A stretch of 12,755 bases of DNA, from contig CAIXSE010000830.1 of NCBI GenBank assembly GCA_903921965.1, positions 1 to 12,755 on the forward strand, given 5' to 3'. Below the pieces are notes generated by a model. That model saw only the letters and a list, made by a program, of their open reading frames with translations. It did no database searches and was not told where the DNA came from. Of the stretch, positions 6,788 to 12,755 are shown piece after piece; within the stretch, counting starts at the first letter, position 1, and each line of letters begins with the position of its first letter. The translations under genes were made by a program, and so were the position numbers. This stretch comes from an uncultured Thermoleophilia bacterium. GTDB lineage: Bacteria > Actinomycetota > Thermoleophilia > UBA2241.

Positions 6788-8986
6788 GCGGGCGCGGACG
6801 GCGTACCGGGTCGCCCGCGCGAGGGCGCGCACGGCCGCGCGAGGGCTCGGCAGCAGCACCGGCGCGTAGCGCCCGTCACCCGGGTACACCGAGCGGTCCA
6901 CCGGGCACAACGGCACGCTCACGACGGGCTTGCCGGTGCGGTCCATCACCGCGGCGAGGTGCGCGAGCAGTGCGTGCTCGCGTTCGTTGAGCTCGTCTGA
7001 CGGGCCGGGCTCCGTCTCGTCCCGGCCCGCTCCGCGCCCGCTGCTCGGGCTCCCGATGAGGGCGAGCGTGAGGACCGAGTCGACACCGTCGGCTTCGGCG
7101 ACCAGCTCGACGACTCGCTCGGGCACCCCGCCGGCCACGCTCGCCACGAGGTCGATGGGGTTGCCGTGACTCCAGAACGGCGGCAGCAGCGAGCCGATGG
7201 CCTCGAGGACGGCGGGCGGCAGCTCGGCCAGCTGCAGCCCCTCGGCGGCGAGCGCGTCGGCGGCCAGCACGCCCCAGCCGCCGCCGAGCGTGACGACCGC
7301 CACGCGCGGCCCCGGCGGGCGCGGCAGCGACGAGAGCACGCAGGCCACGTCGAGGGCTTCGTCCGGGTCGTCGACGGCCACGGCGCCGGCCTGCCGGACG
7401 GCGGCGGCGAACACCTCTGCCGAGCCGGCGAGGGCCCCGGTGTGCGATCCCGCCGCCCGCCTGCCTCCCGAGCTCATGCCGCCGCGCAGGACGATGACCG
7501 GCTTGCGCGGCGTCGCCGCCCGCGCCAGGTCGAAGAACCGGCGTCCGTCGCCCACGCTCTCCAGATAGAGGAACACCGCATCGGTCGCCGCGTCGCCGGC
7601 GAGGTACTCGAGGAAGTCGTTCGCGTCGGTGGTCGCCTGGTTGCCGCTGCTCACGAACTTCTGCACGCCGATGCCTCGCCGCTCCGCGGCCATCAGCGTC
7701 TGGGTGCCGATGTTGCCCGACTGCGACACGACGCTCAGCCCGCCGCGGGCGGGGCGCAGCGACACGAAGCCCACGGCGTTCAGCGACGCAGCGGTGGAGA
7801 GCACCCCCATGCAGTTGGGCCCCACGAGGGTCACGCCACCCGCCTCGGCGGCCGCGGCCAGACCGCGCTGGAGGTCTTTGCCTTGCTCGCCCGCCTCGGC
7901 GAAGCCGGCGGCGATGACCACGGCCGCCCTCACGCCAAGGCGGCCACACTCCTCGACGACCTCCACCGCCCGGGGGCCGCCCACGGCGACGATGGCCAGC
8001 TCGGGCGTCGCCGGGACGTCGGCCAGGGCGGCGTACGCCTGCAGGCCGAGCACCGTGCCGCCGCGCCCGTTGACGGGGTGGACGGCGCCGCCGTACCCGC
8101 CGTCCCGGAGGTTGTGCAGCACGGAGCCGCCCCACTTGGCCGGGTCCTCGGAGGCGCCGACCACGGCGACGGAGCGCGGCGCGAAGACGGCGGCGAGGTC
8201 CGGCGCCGGTGCGGCCTCCCGCGGGGAGCTCCGCACCCCAACCCGCGCCGCGCCGCGTGCCCCGTCCGCGGAGAGGATCACCAGCGCGTCGGCCGCCACC
8301 AGGTCGGTGCCCGCGGCCAGCAGCGGGTTCACATCGACCTCGGCCACCTCGGGGTTGTCGGCGGTGAGCTGCGCGATGGCGCGCACGATGCGCGCCAGCT
8401 CGTCCAGACCGACCCGGGGGAGGCCGCGTACCGCTCCGAGCAGCCGCCTGCTGCGCAGGCCGTCGACGAGCAGGCGGCACGCGTCGTCGTCCACCGGCGG
8501 CAGGACGAAGGACACGTCGGCCACAGCCTCGGTGAAGATGCCGCCCACGCCGAGCGCCAGCACCGGGCCGAACTGCTCGTCGCGGCGCATGCCGACGAGG
8601 AACTCGCGCTCGTGCGGGACCCACTCCTCGACGAGCACGCCGCCCGCGGCGCGGCCCGCGCCGCGGTCGACGATGCGGTGGAACGCCAGGCGCGCCGCGG
8701 CGTCGTCGTGCACGTCGGGCTCGATGAGCCCCGTGTCGCTCTTGTGCTGGATGTCGGGGCCGAGCGCCTTGAGCACGCAGCGCCTGCCCAGCGCGTGCAC
8801 CGTGCGCGCCGCCTCCTCGGCCGTGTGCACCACCGCTCCGAGCGGTGTGGGGACCCCGTACGAGGCGAGCAGGGCCTTGGCCTCGACCTCGTCGAGCGCG
8901 TGACGCCCCTCCTGCACGGCCCGCGTGACGAGACGGCTGCGGACACGTCCCCGAGCCCGCCCGCTCCCGTCCCCGTTCCTTACCAT
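6776..8986 (-). CDS. ADP-forming acyl-CoA (acetate-CoA type) ligase, fused beta-alpha
   Basis: This 736-residue enzyme interconverts acyl-CoA + ADP + Pi and acid + CoA + ATP, a substrate-level phosphorylation step in fermenting organisms. The ATP-grasp half comes first (about 30-260: ALLASYGVPTP, CVLKALGPDIQHKSDTG with K73 and H81, and EVDVNPLL). Next is the CoA-binding Rossmann domain (about 275-390: PRSVAVVGAS, VGPNCMG) and the ligase domains, with H515 in GSHTGALAGS as the probable phosphohistidine. Two-subunit enzymes and many fusions have the alpha part first; this order is the known reverse fusion. The start at 8986 is preferred because GAGGAG lies just upstream and a promoter lies at 9023-9050. 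A GTG at 9034 in the same frame is upstream of the predicted transcription start. An insert with SSGRGAGRDETEPGPSDE lies near the C-terminus. Related protein acyltransferases add a GNAT domain, absent here. The substrate cannot be read from sequence. Confidence 0.88.
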   Translation of the reverse strand: MVRNGDGSGRARGRVRSRLVTRAVQEGRHALDEVEAKALLASYGVPTPLGAVVHTAEEAARTVHALGRRCVLKALGPDIQHKSDTGLIEPDVHDDAAARLAFHRIVDRGAGRAAGGVLVEEWVPHEREFLVGMRRDEQFGPVLALGVGGIFTEAVADVSFVLPPVDDDACRLLVDGLRSRRLLGAVRGLPRVGLDELARIVRAIAQLTADNPEVAEVDVNPLLAAGTDLVAADALVILSADGARGAARVGVRSSPREAAPAPDLAAVFAPRSVAVVGASEDPAKWGGSVLHNLRDGGYGGAVHPVNGRGGTVLGLQAYAALADVPATPELAIVAVGGPRAVEVVEECGRLGVRAAVVIAAGFAEAGEQGKDLQRGLAAAAEAGGVTLVGPNCMGVLSTAASLNAVGFVSLRPARGGLSVVSQSGNIGTQTLMAAERRGIGVQKFVSSGNQATTDANDFLEYLAGDAATDAVFLYLESVGDGRRFFDLARAATPRKPVIVLRGGMSSGGRRAAGSHTGALAGSAEVFAAAVRQAGAVAVDDPDEALDVACVLSSLPRPPGPRVAVVTLGGGWGVLAADALAAEGLQLAELPPAVLEAIGSLLPPFWSHGNPIDLVASVAGGVPERVVELVAEADGVDSVLTLALIGSPSSGRGAGRDETEPGPSDELNEREHALLAHLAAVMDRTGKPVVSVPLCPVDRSVYPGDGRYAPVLLPSPRAAVRALARATRYAVRARAGR

Positions 8987-8989
8987 GCG

Positions 8990-8995
8990 CTCCTC
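8990..8995 (-). promoter_or_regulatory. Ribosome binding site of the acyl-CoA ligase
   Basis: GAGGAG on the minus strand ends three bases before the ATG at 8986. The spacing is short, but it is the only good site, and it decides the start. Confidence 0.55.
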
Positions 8996-9022
8996 ACGTG
9001 TCTCGCGGGTGATCCCCGGTAC

Positions 9023-9050
9023 ACCGTATGTCACGCGGGCCGGGGGTCAA
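9023..9050 (-). promoter_or_regulatory. Promoter of the acyl-CoA ligase gene
   Basis: TTGACC (9050-9045) and TACGGT (9028-9023), separated by 16 bases, give a good sigma70-type promoter with transcription starting near 9016. That leaves a leader of about 30 nt before the ATG at 8986 and argues against the upstream GTG at 9034. Confidence 0.6.
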
Positions 9051-9058
9051 AGCCCGCG
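9034..9058. repeat. Inverted repeat over the ligase -35 box, candidate operator
   Basis: CGCGGGC (9034-9040) and GCCCGCG (9052-9058) form a perfect 7-bp inverted repeat with an 11-bp spacer that contains the TTGACC -35 box. A repressor bound here would occlude the ligase promoter. No regulator gene adjoins it. Confidence 0.35.
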
Positions 9059-9088
9059 GCGGGACTCCCGGGGCACCCCCGCGGCCGG

Positions 9089-9094
9089 TACACT
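9089..9094 (+). promoter_or_regulatory. -10 box of the SHOCT-protein gene
   Basis: TACACT is a good TAnnnT -10 box about 49 bases before the GTG at 9143. No convincing -35 box lies at the right distance. The nine bases CCGGTACAC here (9085-9093) also occur at 9016-9024, around the predicted start of the divergent ligase transcript. Confidence 0.35.
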
Positions 9095-9142
9095 CTCGGG
9101 GACGCGGGCCGTCCGGTCGGCGCACGAGAGGAGGGGCGGGCG

Positions 9143-10126
9143 GTGCTGGTAGCGACCTTCGGCGGCGACACCGAGTGGGCCGGCAGGACGATCACGCAGG
9201 AGGAAGGCAGGTTCGTGCTGCAGGGTTTCGGCGTGATCTCGGCCGCCCAGGTGCTCGAGTACGACGCGGCGACGCCGCTGCTGTGGAGCACCGGGGGGAC
9301 GCGGGCGTGGGTCCGCTCCATCGCGCACCGGGAGAGCGCGAAGTCGCGTCCGGCCGCGGCCGCGGCCTGGCCCGCGGCTCCCGCCCTCGCGGGTCCCGCC
9401 GCTGCGGCCGCGGTGCCCCCGGCGACCCCGGCTCCGTCGGCGCCGCCTGCTTCCCCACGCGCGCAGGAGTGCACGTTCCCCCGCGCCCGCTACGTCGGCG
9501 GGCAGCCCAGCCTCGGCGCGCCGCTAGCCGGAGCACTCCGTGTGACCGCGGGCGCGCTGGAGCTGCAGGCGGCGGGGGAGGGCCCGGGACTGTCGGTGGC
9601 ACCGGCGGAGGTCGCCTGGGTCGGCCTGCACGGGGCGCAGGCGCCGGGGACGTCCGGCGTGACGGTGACGGCCGGTGCCGGTCCCCGGCCCGGCGGAGAG
9701 CCGGAAGGCGCGGACCGTACGTTCGTCGTCGTCCACCTTCGGTCCAAGGGCTACGAGGCCTTCGCCGTGGACGGCCTCGCCCCCGACGCGGTCGGCGAGC
9801 GCCTGGGCCCTGTGCTTGAGGCGGCCGGGATCCGTCTCCAGGGGGGTGCGCCCGTCGGGCGGTCGCCCTCGGTGCCGGACCAGGTCCAGCGACTGGCTGA
9901 ACTGCACGCGGCGGGCGCGCTCAGTGATGAGGAGTTCCGCGGCCGCGTGGGCCCCGCGGTGACGCCGGTGGCGGACGCGGGCGAGGGTGCCGGCGGCACG
10001 CCCGCCGCGCCCCGCATGACGGACGCCGCGAGGGATGCCGCCCTCGACCGCCTCACCGAGCTGCGCCTCTCGGGCGTGATCACCGACGCCGAGCTCGCGG
10101 CGATGAAGGCCAAGCTGCTGGAGTAG
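9143..10126 (+). CDS. Hypothetical protein with probable PH-like domain and two C-terminal SHOCT motifs
   Basis: This 327-residue protein has no assigned function. Residues 1-60 are a compact region (VATFGGDTEWAGRTI, FGVISAAQVLEYD). An Ala/Pro-rich disordered linker spans about 70-108. Residues 115-240 look like a bacterial PH/GRAM-type beta domain (ALRVTAGALELQ, VAPAEVAWVGLHG, TFVVVHLRSKGYEAFAVDGL, then a closing helix). Two SHOCT-type short helical motifs follow, at 248-270 (VQRLAELHAAGALSDEEF) and 300-327 (ALDRLTELRLSGVITDAEL, ending MKAKLLE). SHOCT motifs are thought to aid oligomerisation or tethering. There is no signal peptide or membrane segment, so it is cytoplasmic. The GTG start is set by AGGAGG eight bases upstream; the same frame is open far upstream only because it mirrors the ligase gene. 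The gene stands alone. PH-like assignment is inference from the strand pattern. Confidence 0.75.
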   Translation: MLVATFGGDTEWAGRTITQEEGRFVLQGFGVISAAQVLEYDAATPLLWSTGGTRAWVRSIAHRESAKSRPAAAAAWPAAPALAGPAAAAAVPPATPAPSAPPASPRAQECTFPRARYVGGQPSLGAPLAGALRVTAGALELQAAGEGPGLSVAPAEVAWVGLHGAQAPGTSGVTVTAGAGPRPGGEPEGADRTFVVVHLRSKGYEAFAVDGLAPDAVGERLGPVLEAAGIRLQGGAPVGRSPSVPDQVQRLAELHAAGALSDEEFRGRVGPAVTPVADAGEGAGGTPAAPRMTDAARDAALDRLTELRLSGVITDAELAAMKAKLLE

Positions 10127-10149
10127 CCGCCTCGCGGAGCACGGCGGTC

Positions 10150-10163
10150 CCGCGTGTCCGCGG
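10150..10163 (+). terminator. Short hairpin after the SHOCT gene
   Basis: CCGCG and CGCGG around the loop TGTC form a five-pair stem 24 bases after the stop codon. It lacks a T-tract, so it is a weak terminator candidate. Confidence 0.25.
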
Positions 10164-10375
10164 CAGGCAGGCGTCGGCCCCAGCGGTGACGAGGGCGGGT
10201 CCGCCGCCCGCCTCGCCGCCGGTCGACTTCACCGCGCCGGGCTTCGCTGCCGTGGCCGCGCAACGTCCGGAGCGGTGGATGCTGCACGGCGGCGGCAGCG
10301 ACCCCCACCCCCCGGCGGCGGCGGTCGTCCCGGGTGCGGCGGCCCGCGGCATGGTGCCCGGGGGCGGCCAGCTGG

Positions 10376-10381
10376 TACGAT
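10376..10381 (+). promoter_or_regulatory. Possible -10 box of the U32-like gene
   Basis: TACGAT fits the TAnnnT pattern. Transcription would start near 10388 and give a leader of about 100 nt that contains the palindrome at 10451-10469. No good -35 box is visible. Confidence 0.3.
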
Positions 10382-10450
10382 GCGACCTCAACTCGTTGCG
10401 GTCGCGGTGCGGTGCAAGGGGCGGGCGGCACGCGCGCCGGACGCTGCGGA

Positions 10451-10469
10451 CCCGGCGCGACGCGCCGGG
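10451..10469 (+). promoter_or_regulatory. Perfect 19-bp palindrome before the U32-like gene
   Basis: CCCGGCGCG and CGCGCCGGG flank a single A. As DNA it could be an operator; as RNA it would form a stable hairpin of seven or eight pairs ending 7 bases before the G-rich ribosome binding site (10476-10482), where it could tune translation. Confidence 0.45.
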
Positions 10470-10487
10470 ATGTCCGGGGGGAGACCC

Positions 10488-11513
10488 ATGACCGTCATCG
10501 ACGTCACCATCGCGTGCGAGTTCGATCTGGCCGCCATGGAAGCCCTCGACGGCGACGGGCTGCGGCTGTCGTTCTTCGGTGCCCCTCCGTGCTTCCAGCT
10601 CGACGGGGGGCGGATCATCCCCGCGTGCAAGGACGACTTCGAGTCGGTCGTGTCGCACCTCACGCGTCGTTCGATCCCTTTCAACCTGTGCTGCAACACG
10701 GTCCTCGGGCCCGACGAGGTGGAGATAGACAGGCAGACGTGGCGGACCATAGACCGGCTCTACTCGCCGGAGAACGGCATCATCGTGTCGCGTCACTGGC
10801 TCGCCGAGAGGATCCGCGAACGCTATCCGGAGTTCCGGTTCGTCTTCTCGTCGATCGGTGCTCTGGCCGAGGCGTGGGACGAGGAGCTCCTCTTCTCCGC
10901 ATACGACGTCGTCGTCTGTCCGATCGAGCGCATCAACGACTTCCGCTTCCTGTCCGCCGCCGCCAGGTGGCGCAAGCTGGAGGTCTTCCTCAACTGTGGT
11001 TGTCATCGCTTCCGGCCGGGCTGCATCGATCACTACCGTCACATCTCCGAAGCCAACAATGCCATGCGCGCCGCAGAAGAGCGCGGGTGCCTGGCCGAGG
11101 GCCTCAGCGCGACGAACCCCGGCATCGAACCCAGCGTCATCGACGTGTCCCGGTACCTCCGTCTGGGAGTGCGGCGCTTCAAGTGCCTCGAGAGGACCTA
11201 CACCCGTCAGGACTTCACCGGCTACCTCGATCGCGTCCGGTCCGCCTCGGCCATGTCCGGCGGGGTCGCTGCTCTGCAGCAGTCCCTCGCCGATGCGTCC
11301 GATCCCGGGCAGCGTCTGAAGATCCTGGTGAGATTGGTCCAGCTGGGCGCCGACGACGAACTGCGGGCGATGAAGGCAGAGCTGAGCAAGGTCGAAGAGG
11401 CCTCCGACCCGGGACATGCGGCCGTCGTCGACGCGGCTCTGCGGACCCTGCGCGCGGCGGACGCGGAGTGGGCCGAGGCATGGGCGGCGGAACGATCGCT
11501 GCCCGGCCGCTGA
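10488..11513 (+). CDS. Peptidase-U32/UbiV-like TIM-barrel protein, cysteine-rich
   Basis: This 341-residue protein resembles the U32 family (UbiU/UbiV, TrhP and others), several of which bind a 4Fe-4S cluster. The family-like features are a mid-protein strand VVVCPIERINDFRFL (C144), LEVFLNCGCHRFRPGCIDHY with C170, C172 and C179, and GVRRFKCLERTY (227-238, C233), which sits where U32 proteins have a GI..KIEGR-type motif. Further cysteines are C10, C35, C47, C68, C69 and C201. PFNLCCNTV and NGIIVSRHWLAERIRERYPEF fit alternating barrel strands and helices. After about 255 comes a helical tail. There is no signal peptide. The ATG at 10488 follows GGGGGAG by about five bases; an in-frame ATG at 10470 lies inside the leader and has no such site. 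The gene stands alone, without the usual partner of UbiV. It could be a radical or hydroxylation enzyme, an RNA-modification protein or a non-catalytic relative; I cannot choose. Confidence 0.6.
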   Translation: MTVIDVTIACEFDLAAMEALDGDGLRLSFFGAPPCFQLDGGRIIPACKDDFESVVSHLTRRSIPFNLCCNTVLGPDEVEIDRQTWRTIDRLYSPENGIIVSRHWLAERIRERYPEFRFVFSSIGALAEAWDEELLFSAYDVVVCPIERINDFRFLSAAARWRKLEVFLNCGCHRFRPGCIDHYRHISEANNAMRAAEERGCLAEGLSATNPGIEPSVIDVSRYLRLGVRRFKCLERTYTRQDFTGYLDRVRSASAMSGGVAALQQSLADASDPGQRLKILVRLVQLGADDELRAMKAELSKVEEASDPGHAAVVDAALRTLRAADAEWAEAWAAERSLPGR

Positions 11514-11581
11514 CCGTCCGCCCGCCCGCGGTGCGGGGCACGCCGACGATGTCGAGGTGCGGCACGGGACACGCACGCCCG

Positions 11582-11603
11582 GCGGAGTGCGGGCGGAGTG
11601 CGG
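11582..11603. repeat. Tandem duplication of an 11-bp unit
   Basis: GCGGAGTGCGG occurs twice without a gap, 10 bp beyond the 3' end of tRNA-Arg. It is in non-coding DNA between the U32-like gene and the tRNA. It may be simple slippage. Confidence 0.5.
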
Positions 11604-11612
11604 GCAGGCAAA

Positions 11613-11690
11613 TGGCGCGCCTGACAGGACTCGAACCTGTGACCTTCGGTTCCGTAGACCGACGCTCTGATCCAACTGAGCTACAGGCGC
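11613..11690 (-). tRNA. tRNA-Arg(ACG), CCA encoded
   Basis: The minus strand folds as a complete cloverleaf: acceptor GCGCCTG/CAGGCGC, D stem GCTC/GAGC, anticodon stem TCGGT/ACCGA with loop CTACGGA, variable loop AGGTC, T stem ACAGG/CCTGT with loop TTCGAGT, discriminator G and encoded CCA (11613-11615). The anticodon ACG is at 11655-11653, and its A34 would be deaminated to inosine to read CGU, CGC and CGA. It has its own -10 box upstream (11703-11708). Confidence 0.97.
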
Positions 11691-11702
11691 GCGCGGACCG
11701 CG

Positions 11703-11708
11703 AGTATA
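11703..11708 (-). promoter_or_regulatory. -10 box of tRNA-Arg
   Basis: TATACT on the minus strand is a near-consensus -10 box, predicting a start near 11696, a few bases before the mature tRNA. The -35 region is not clear: TTGCGC is only 13 bases upstream, and TTCTCT is 19. Confidence 0.5.
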
Positions 11709-11801
11709 CCCGAAAACCGCCGCGCAAGAGAACCGCGCAGGTGCCGGAGCCACGGTGGAAAGCATGTACCGGAGCCGCACAGGGGATGCGAGGGAAGAAA
11801 C

Positions 11802-11894
11802 TGGCGGAGAAGCCGGGATTCGAACCCGGGAAGGAGCTTTACACCCCTTAACCGCTTAGCAGGCGGTTGCCTTCAGCCACTCGGCCACTTCTCC
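11802..11894 (-). tRNA. tRNA-Ser(GCT), CCA encoded
   Basis: The minus strand gives a class II tRNA with a long variable arm: acceptor GGAGAAG/CTTCTCC, anticodon stem ACCGC/GCGGT with loop CTGCTAA, T arm CCCGGGTTCGAATCCCGG, discriminator G and encoded CCA (11802-11804). The anticodon GCT is at 11860-11858 and reads AGC and AGU. It lies 111 bp upstream of tRNA-Arg on the same strand; they may be co-transcribed, though tRNA-Arg also has a -10 box. Confidence 0.97.
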
Positions 11895-11935
11895 GCTCAT
11901 GGTCCCGCGGGGCACGGGGGCGCCGCGGGGGACAT

Positions 11936-11941
11936 AGTCTA
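11936..11941 (-). promoter_or_regulatory. Possible -10 box of tRNA-Ser
   Basis: TAGACT on the minus strand fits TAnnnT and would start transcription about 35 bases before the tRNA. No good -35 box is present, so confidence is low. Confidence 0.3.
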
Positions 11942-11982
11942 CCGCAAGTGGACGGGGGCGTGTACCGCGTCGCAAGCTCTCC

Positions 11983-11988
11983 TATGAT
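11983..11988 (+). promoter_or_regulatory. -10 box of the M20 peptidase gene
   Basis: TATGAT is a near-consensus -10 box about 55 bases before the GTG start at 12042; the predicted transcription start is near 11995. The -35 region is weak (GTGTAC at 17 bases). Confidence 0.45.
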
Positions 11989-12041
11989 GGGCGCGGACGA
12001 GCGCGCGCGCGGGACCTCCCGTGGCGTGGGGAGGAGGTCAG

Positions 12042-12755
12042 GTGGACATCGTCGGCATCGACCCGGCGGTCGTGGCGGAGGTGCAGGAGGAGACGACCGA
12101 CCTGCTCTGCCGCCTCATCCGCATCGACACGAGCAATCCGCCCGGGGGCGAGACGCAGGTGGCGGAGTTCATGGCGGCCTGGTTCGCCGAGGCCGGCCTC
12201 CGGGGCGAGATCGTCGGCGAACCGGCGGACAGGCGCAGCTTCGTGGCGCGGCTGGAAGGCAGCCGGCCGGGACCGTCGCTGCTGCTGCTGGCGCACGAGG
12301 ACGTCGTGCCGGCGGACCCCGAGGGCTGGCAGGTGCCGCCGTTCGCCGGGGTCGTCAAGGACGGCTGCGTGTGGGGCCGCGGCGCCCTCGACATCAAGAA
12401 CCTGGTGGCGGCGCACGCCGTGGCCTTCCGGCGCCTGGCCGCGGCCGGGGCGCCGTTCGCGGGGACGCTCGTGTACGCCTGCACGGCCGACGAGGAGGAG
12501 GGGTCGGTGTGCGGCGCCCGCTGGCTGCTCGAGCACCGCCCCGACCTCGTGCGCACCGACTACGTGCTCAACGAGGGCGGCGGCCACTTCATCGTGAAGG
12601 ACGGCGCCCCCGTGTACGTGCTCGAGACGGGTGAGAAGGGCACCGCCCAGTTCCGCATCGTCGTGAGCGGCGACGGCGGGCACGCCTCGGTGCCGCTGCG
12701 CGGCCACAACGCCGTGGTCGGCGCCGCGCACGTCGTCGAGGCGCTGGCCGCCTTC
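12042..12755 (+). CDS. M20-family metallopeptidase, 5' part, runs off the right edge
   Basis: The 238 visible residues are the N-terminal part of a cytoplasmic M20 peptidase/deacylase (full length usually 430-460), which hydrolyses dipeptides or N-acyl amino acids using two zinc ions. Metal and catalytic residues are all present: H85 and D87 in AHEDVVP, D117 in GRGALDIKN, E151 (general base) and E152 in TADEEEG. IRIDTSNPPG near the start is a family signature. The lid/dimerisation domain begins near KGTAQFRIVVSGDGGHASVP. The NEGGG stretch (about 178-182) is typical of the dipeptidase/carboxypeptidase G2-like branch. The GTG start at 12042 follows AGGAGG (12032-12037) at four bases; an in-frame GTG at 12021 has no ribosome binding site. 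The tRNA-Ser gene is divergent upstream. Substrate is unknown. Confidence 0.9.
   Translation, partial: MDIVGIDPAVVAEVQEETTDLLCRLIRIDTSNPPGGETQVAEFMAAWFAEAGLRGEIVGEPADRRSFVARLEGSRPGPSLLLLAHEDVVPADPEGWQVPPFAGVVKDGCVWGRGALDIKNLVAAHAVAFRRLAAAGAPFAGTLVYACTADEEEGSVCGARWLLEHRPDLVRTDYVLNEGGGHFIVKDGAPVYVLETGEKGTAQFRIVVSGDGGHASVPLRGHNAVVGAAHVVEALAAF

Larger units (their letters stand above)
10127..10487 (+). other. 361-bp intergenic region
   Basis: No convincing gene lies here on either strand; the open frames are GC-driven and low complexity. It holds a small hairpin just after the SHOCT gene (10150-10163), a possible -10 box TACGAT (10376-10381), and a 19-bp palindrome next to the following ribosome binding site. 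Runs of C and G around 10300-10370 have no recognised role. Confidence 0.5.

Noticed and set aside
7166..9142. Very long plus-strand open frame running into the SHOCT gene
   Set aside because: It lies opposite the acyl-CoA ligase and reads as Arg/His/Ala-rich low-complexity sequence. Only the part from GTG 9143, with its ribosome binding site, looks like a protein.
11416..11851. Open frames on the plus strand across the two tRNA genes (with GLEPVTFG- and KPGFEPGK-like peptides)
   Set aside because: These peptides are the familiar artefact of translating the strand opposite tRNA genes. The tRNA cloverleaves on the minus strand explain the sequence.
11867..12634. Plus-strand open frame overlapping the M20 gene
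   Set aside because: It starts inside the tRNA-Ser region and gives Gly/Arg-rich sequence; the overlapping frame from 12042 has all M20 catalytic residues.
1..12755. CRISPR array, insertion sequence or phage genes
   Set aside because: No spaced direct repeats, transposase, integrase or phage-like proteins were seen on either strand.

Overview
This is a GC-rich (roughly 70%), densely coding bacterial chromosomal segment with no transposase, integrase, phage gene, CRISPR array or other sign of a mobile region. GTG starts are frequent, the -10 boxes are of the TAnnnT type, one mRNA looks leaderless, the glycine decarboxylase P-protein is split into two subunits, and an acyl-CoA ligase is of the ADP-forming type. 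Together these suggest a high-GC Actinomycetota, perhaps a deep-branching, anaerobic lineage such as Coriobacteriia or Thermoleophilia. The placement is an inference; no phylogenetic marker settles it.

Layout. (1) 1-2714, minus strand: gcvPA and gcvPB, stop and start overlapping by one base. gcvPB runs off the left edge. Both proteins have lost motifs that are near-invariant in ordinary glycine decarboxylase, so they may form a divergent clade. (2) 2936-4501, plus: a PAS-PAS-LuxR regulator divergent from gcvPA. The ~220-bp region between them holds face-to-face promoters sharing a self-complementary TTGCAA box, plus an 11-bp palindrome in the gcvPA spacer. The regulator ends in an odd low-complexity tail that overlaps the next gene. 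(3) 4483-5748, minus: an orphan branched-chain-amino-acid-type ABC substrate-binding lipoprotein. (4) 5914-6762, plus: a six-TM potassium channel. (5) 6776-8986, minus: a fused ADP-forming acyl-CoA ligase with the ATP-grasp half first. (6) 9143-10126, plus: a protein with a probable PH-like domain and two SHOCT motifs. (7) 10127-10487: a 361-bp gap with a 19-bp palindrome just before the next ribosome binding site. (8) 10488-11513, plus: a cysteine-rich protein resembling the peptidase-U32/UbiV family. (9) 11613-11894, minus: tRNA-Ser(GCU) and tRNA-Arg(ACG), both with encoded CCA. (10) 12042 to the right edge, plus: an M20-family metallopeptidase.

How they fit together. Most units are single genes in alternating orientation, so this is not one operon. 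The only clear functional pairing is gcvPA-gcvPB with the divergent LuxR protein as candidate regulator. Glycine cleavage, amino-acid capture by the lipoprotein, ATP-yielding acyl-CoA hydrolysis and a peptidase would suit amino-acid fermentation, but that theme is an inference from co-location. The best leads for something undescribed are the motif-divergent GcvP pair with its regulator and the U32-like protein with its palindrome.
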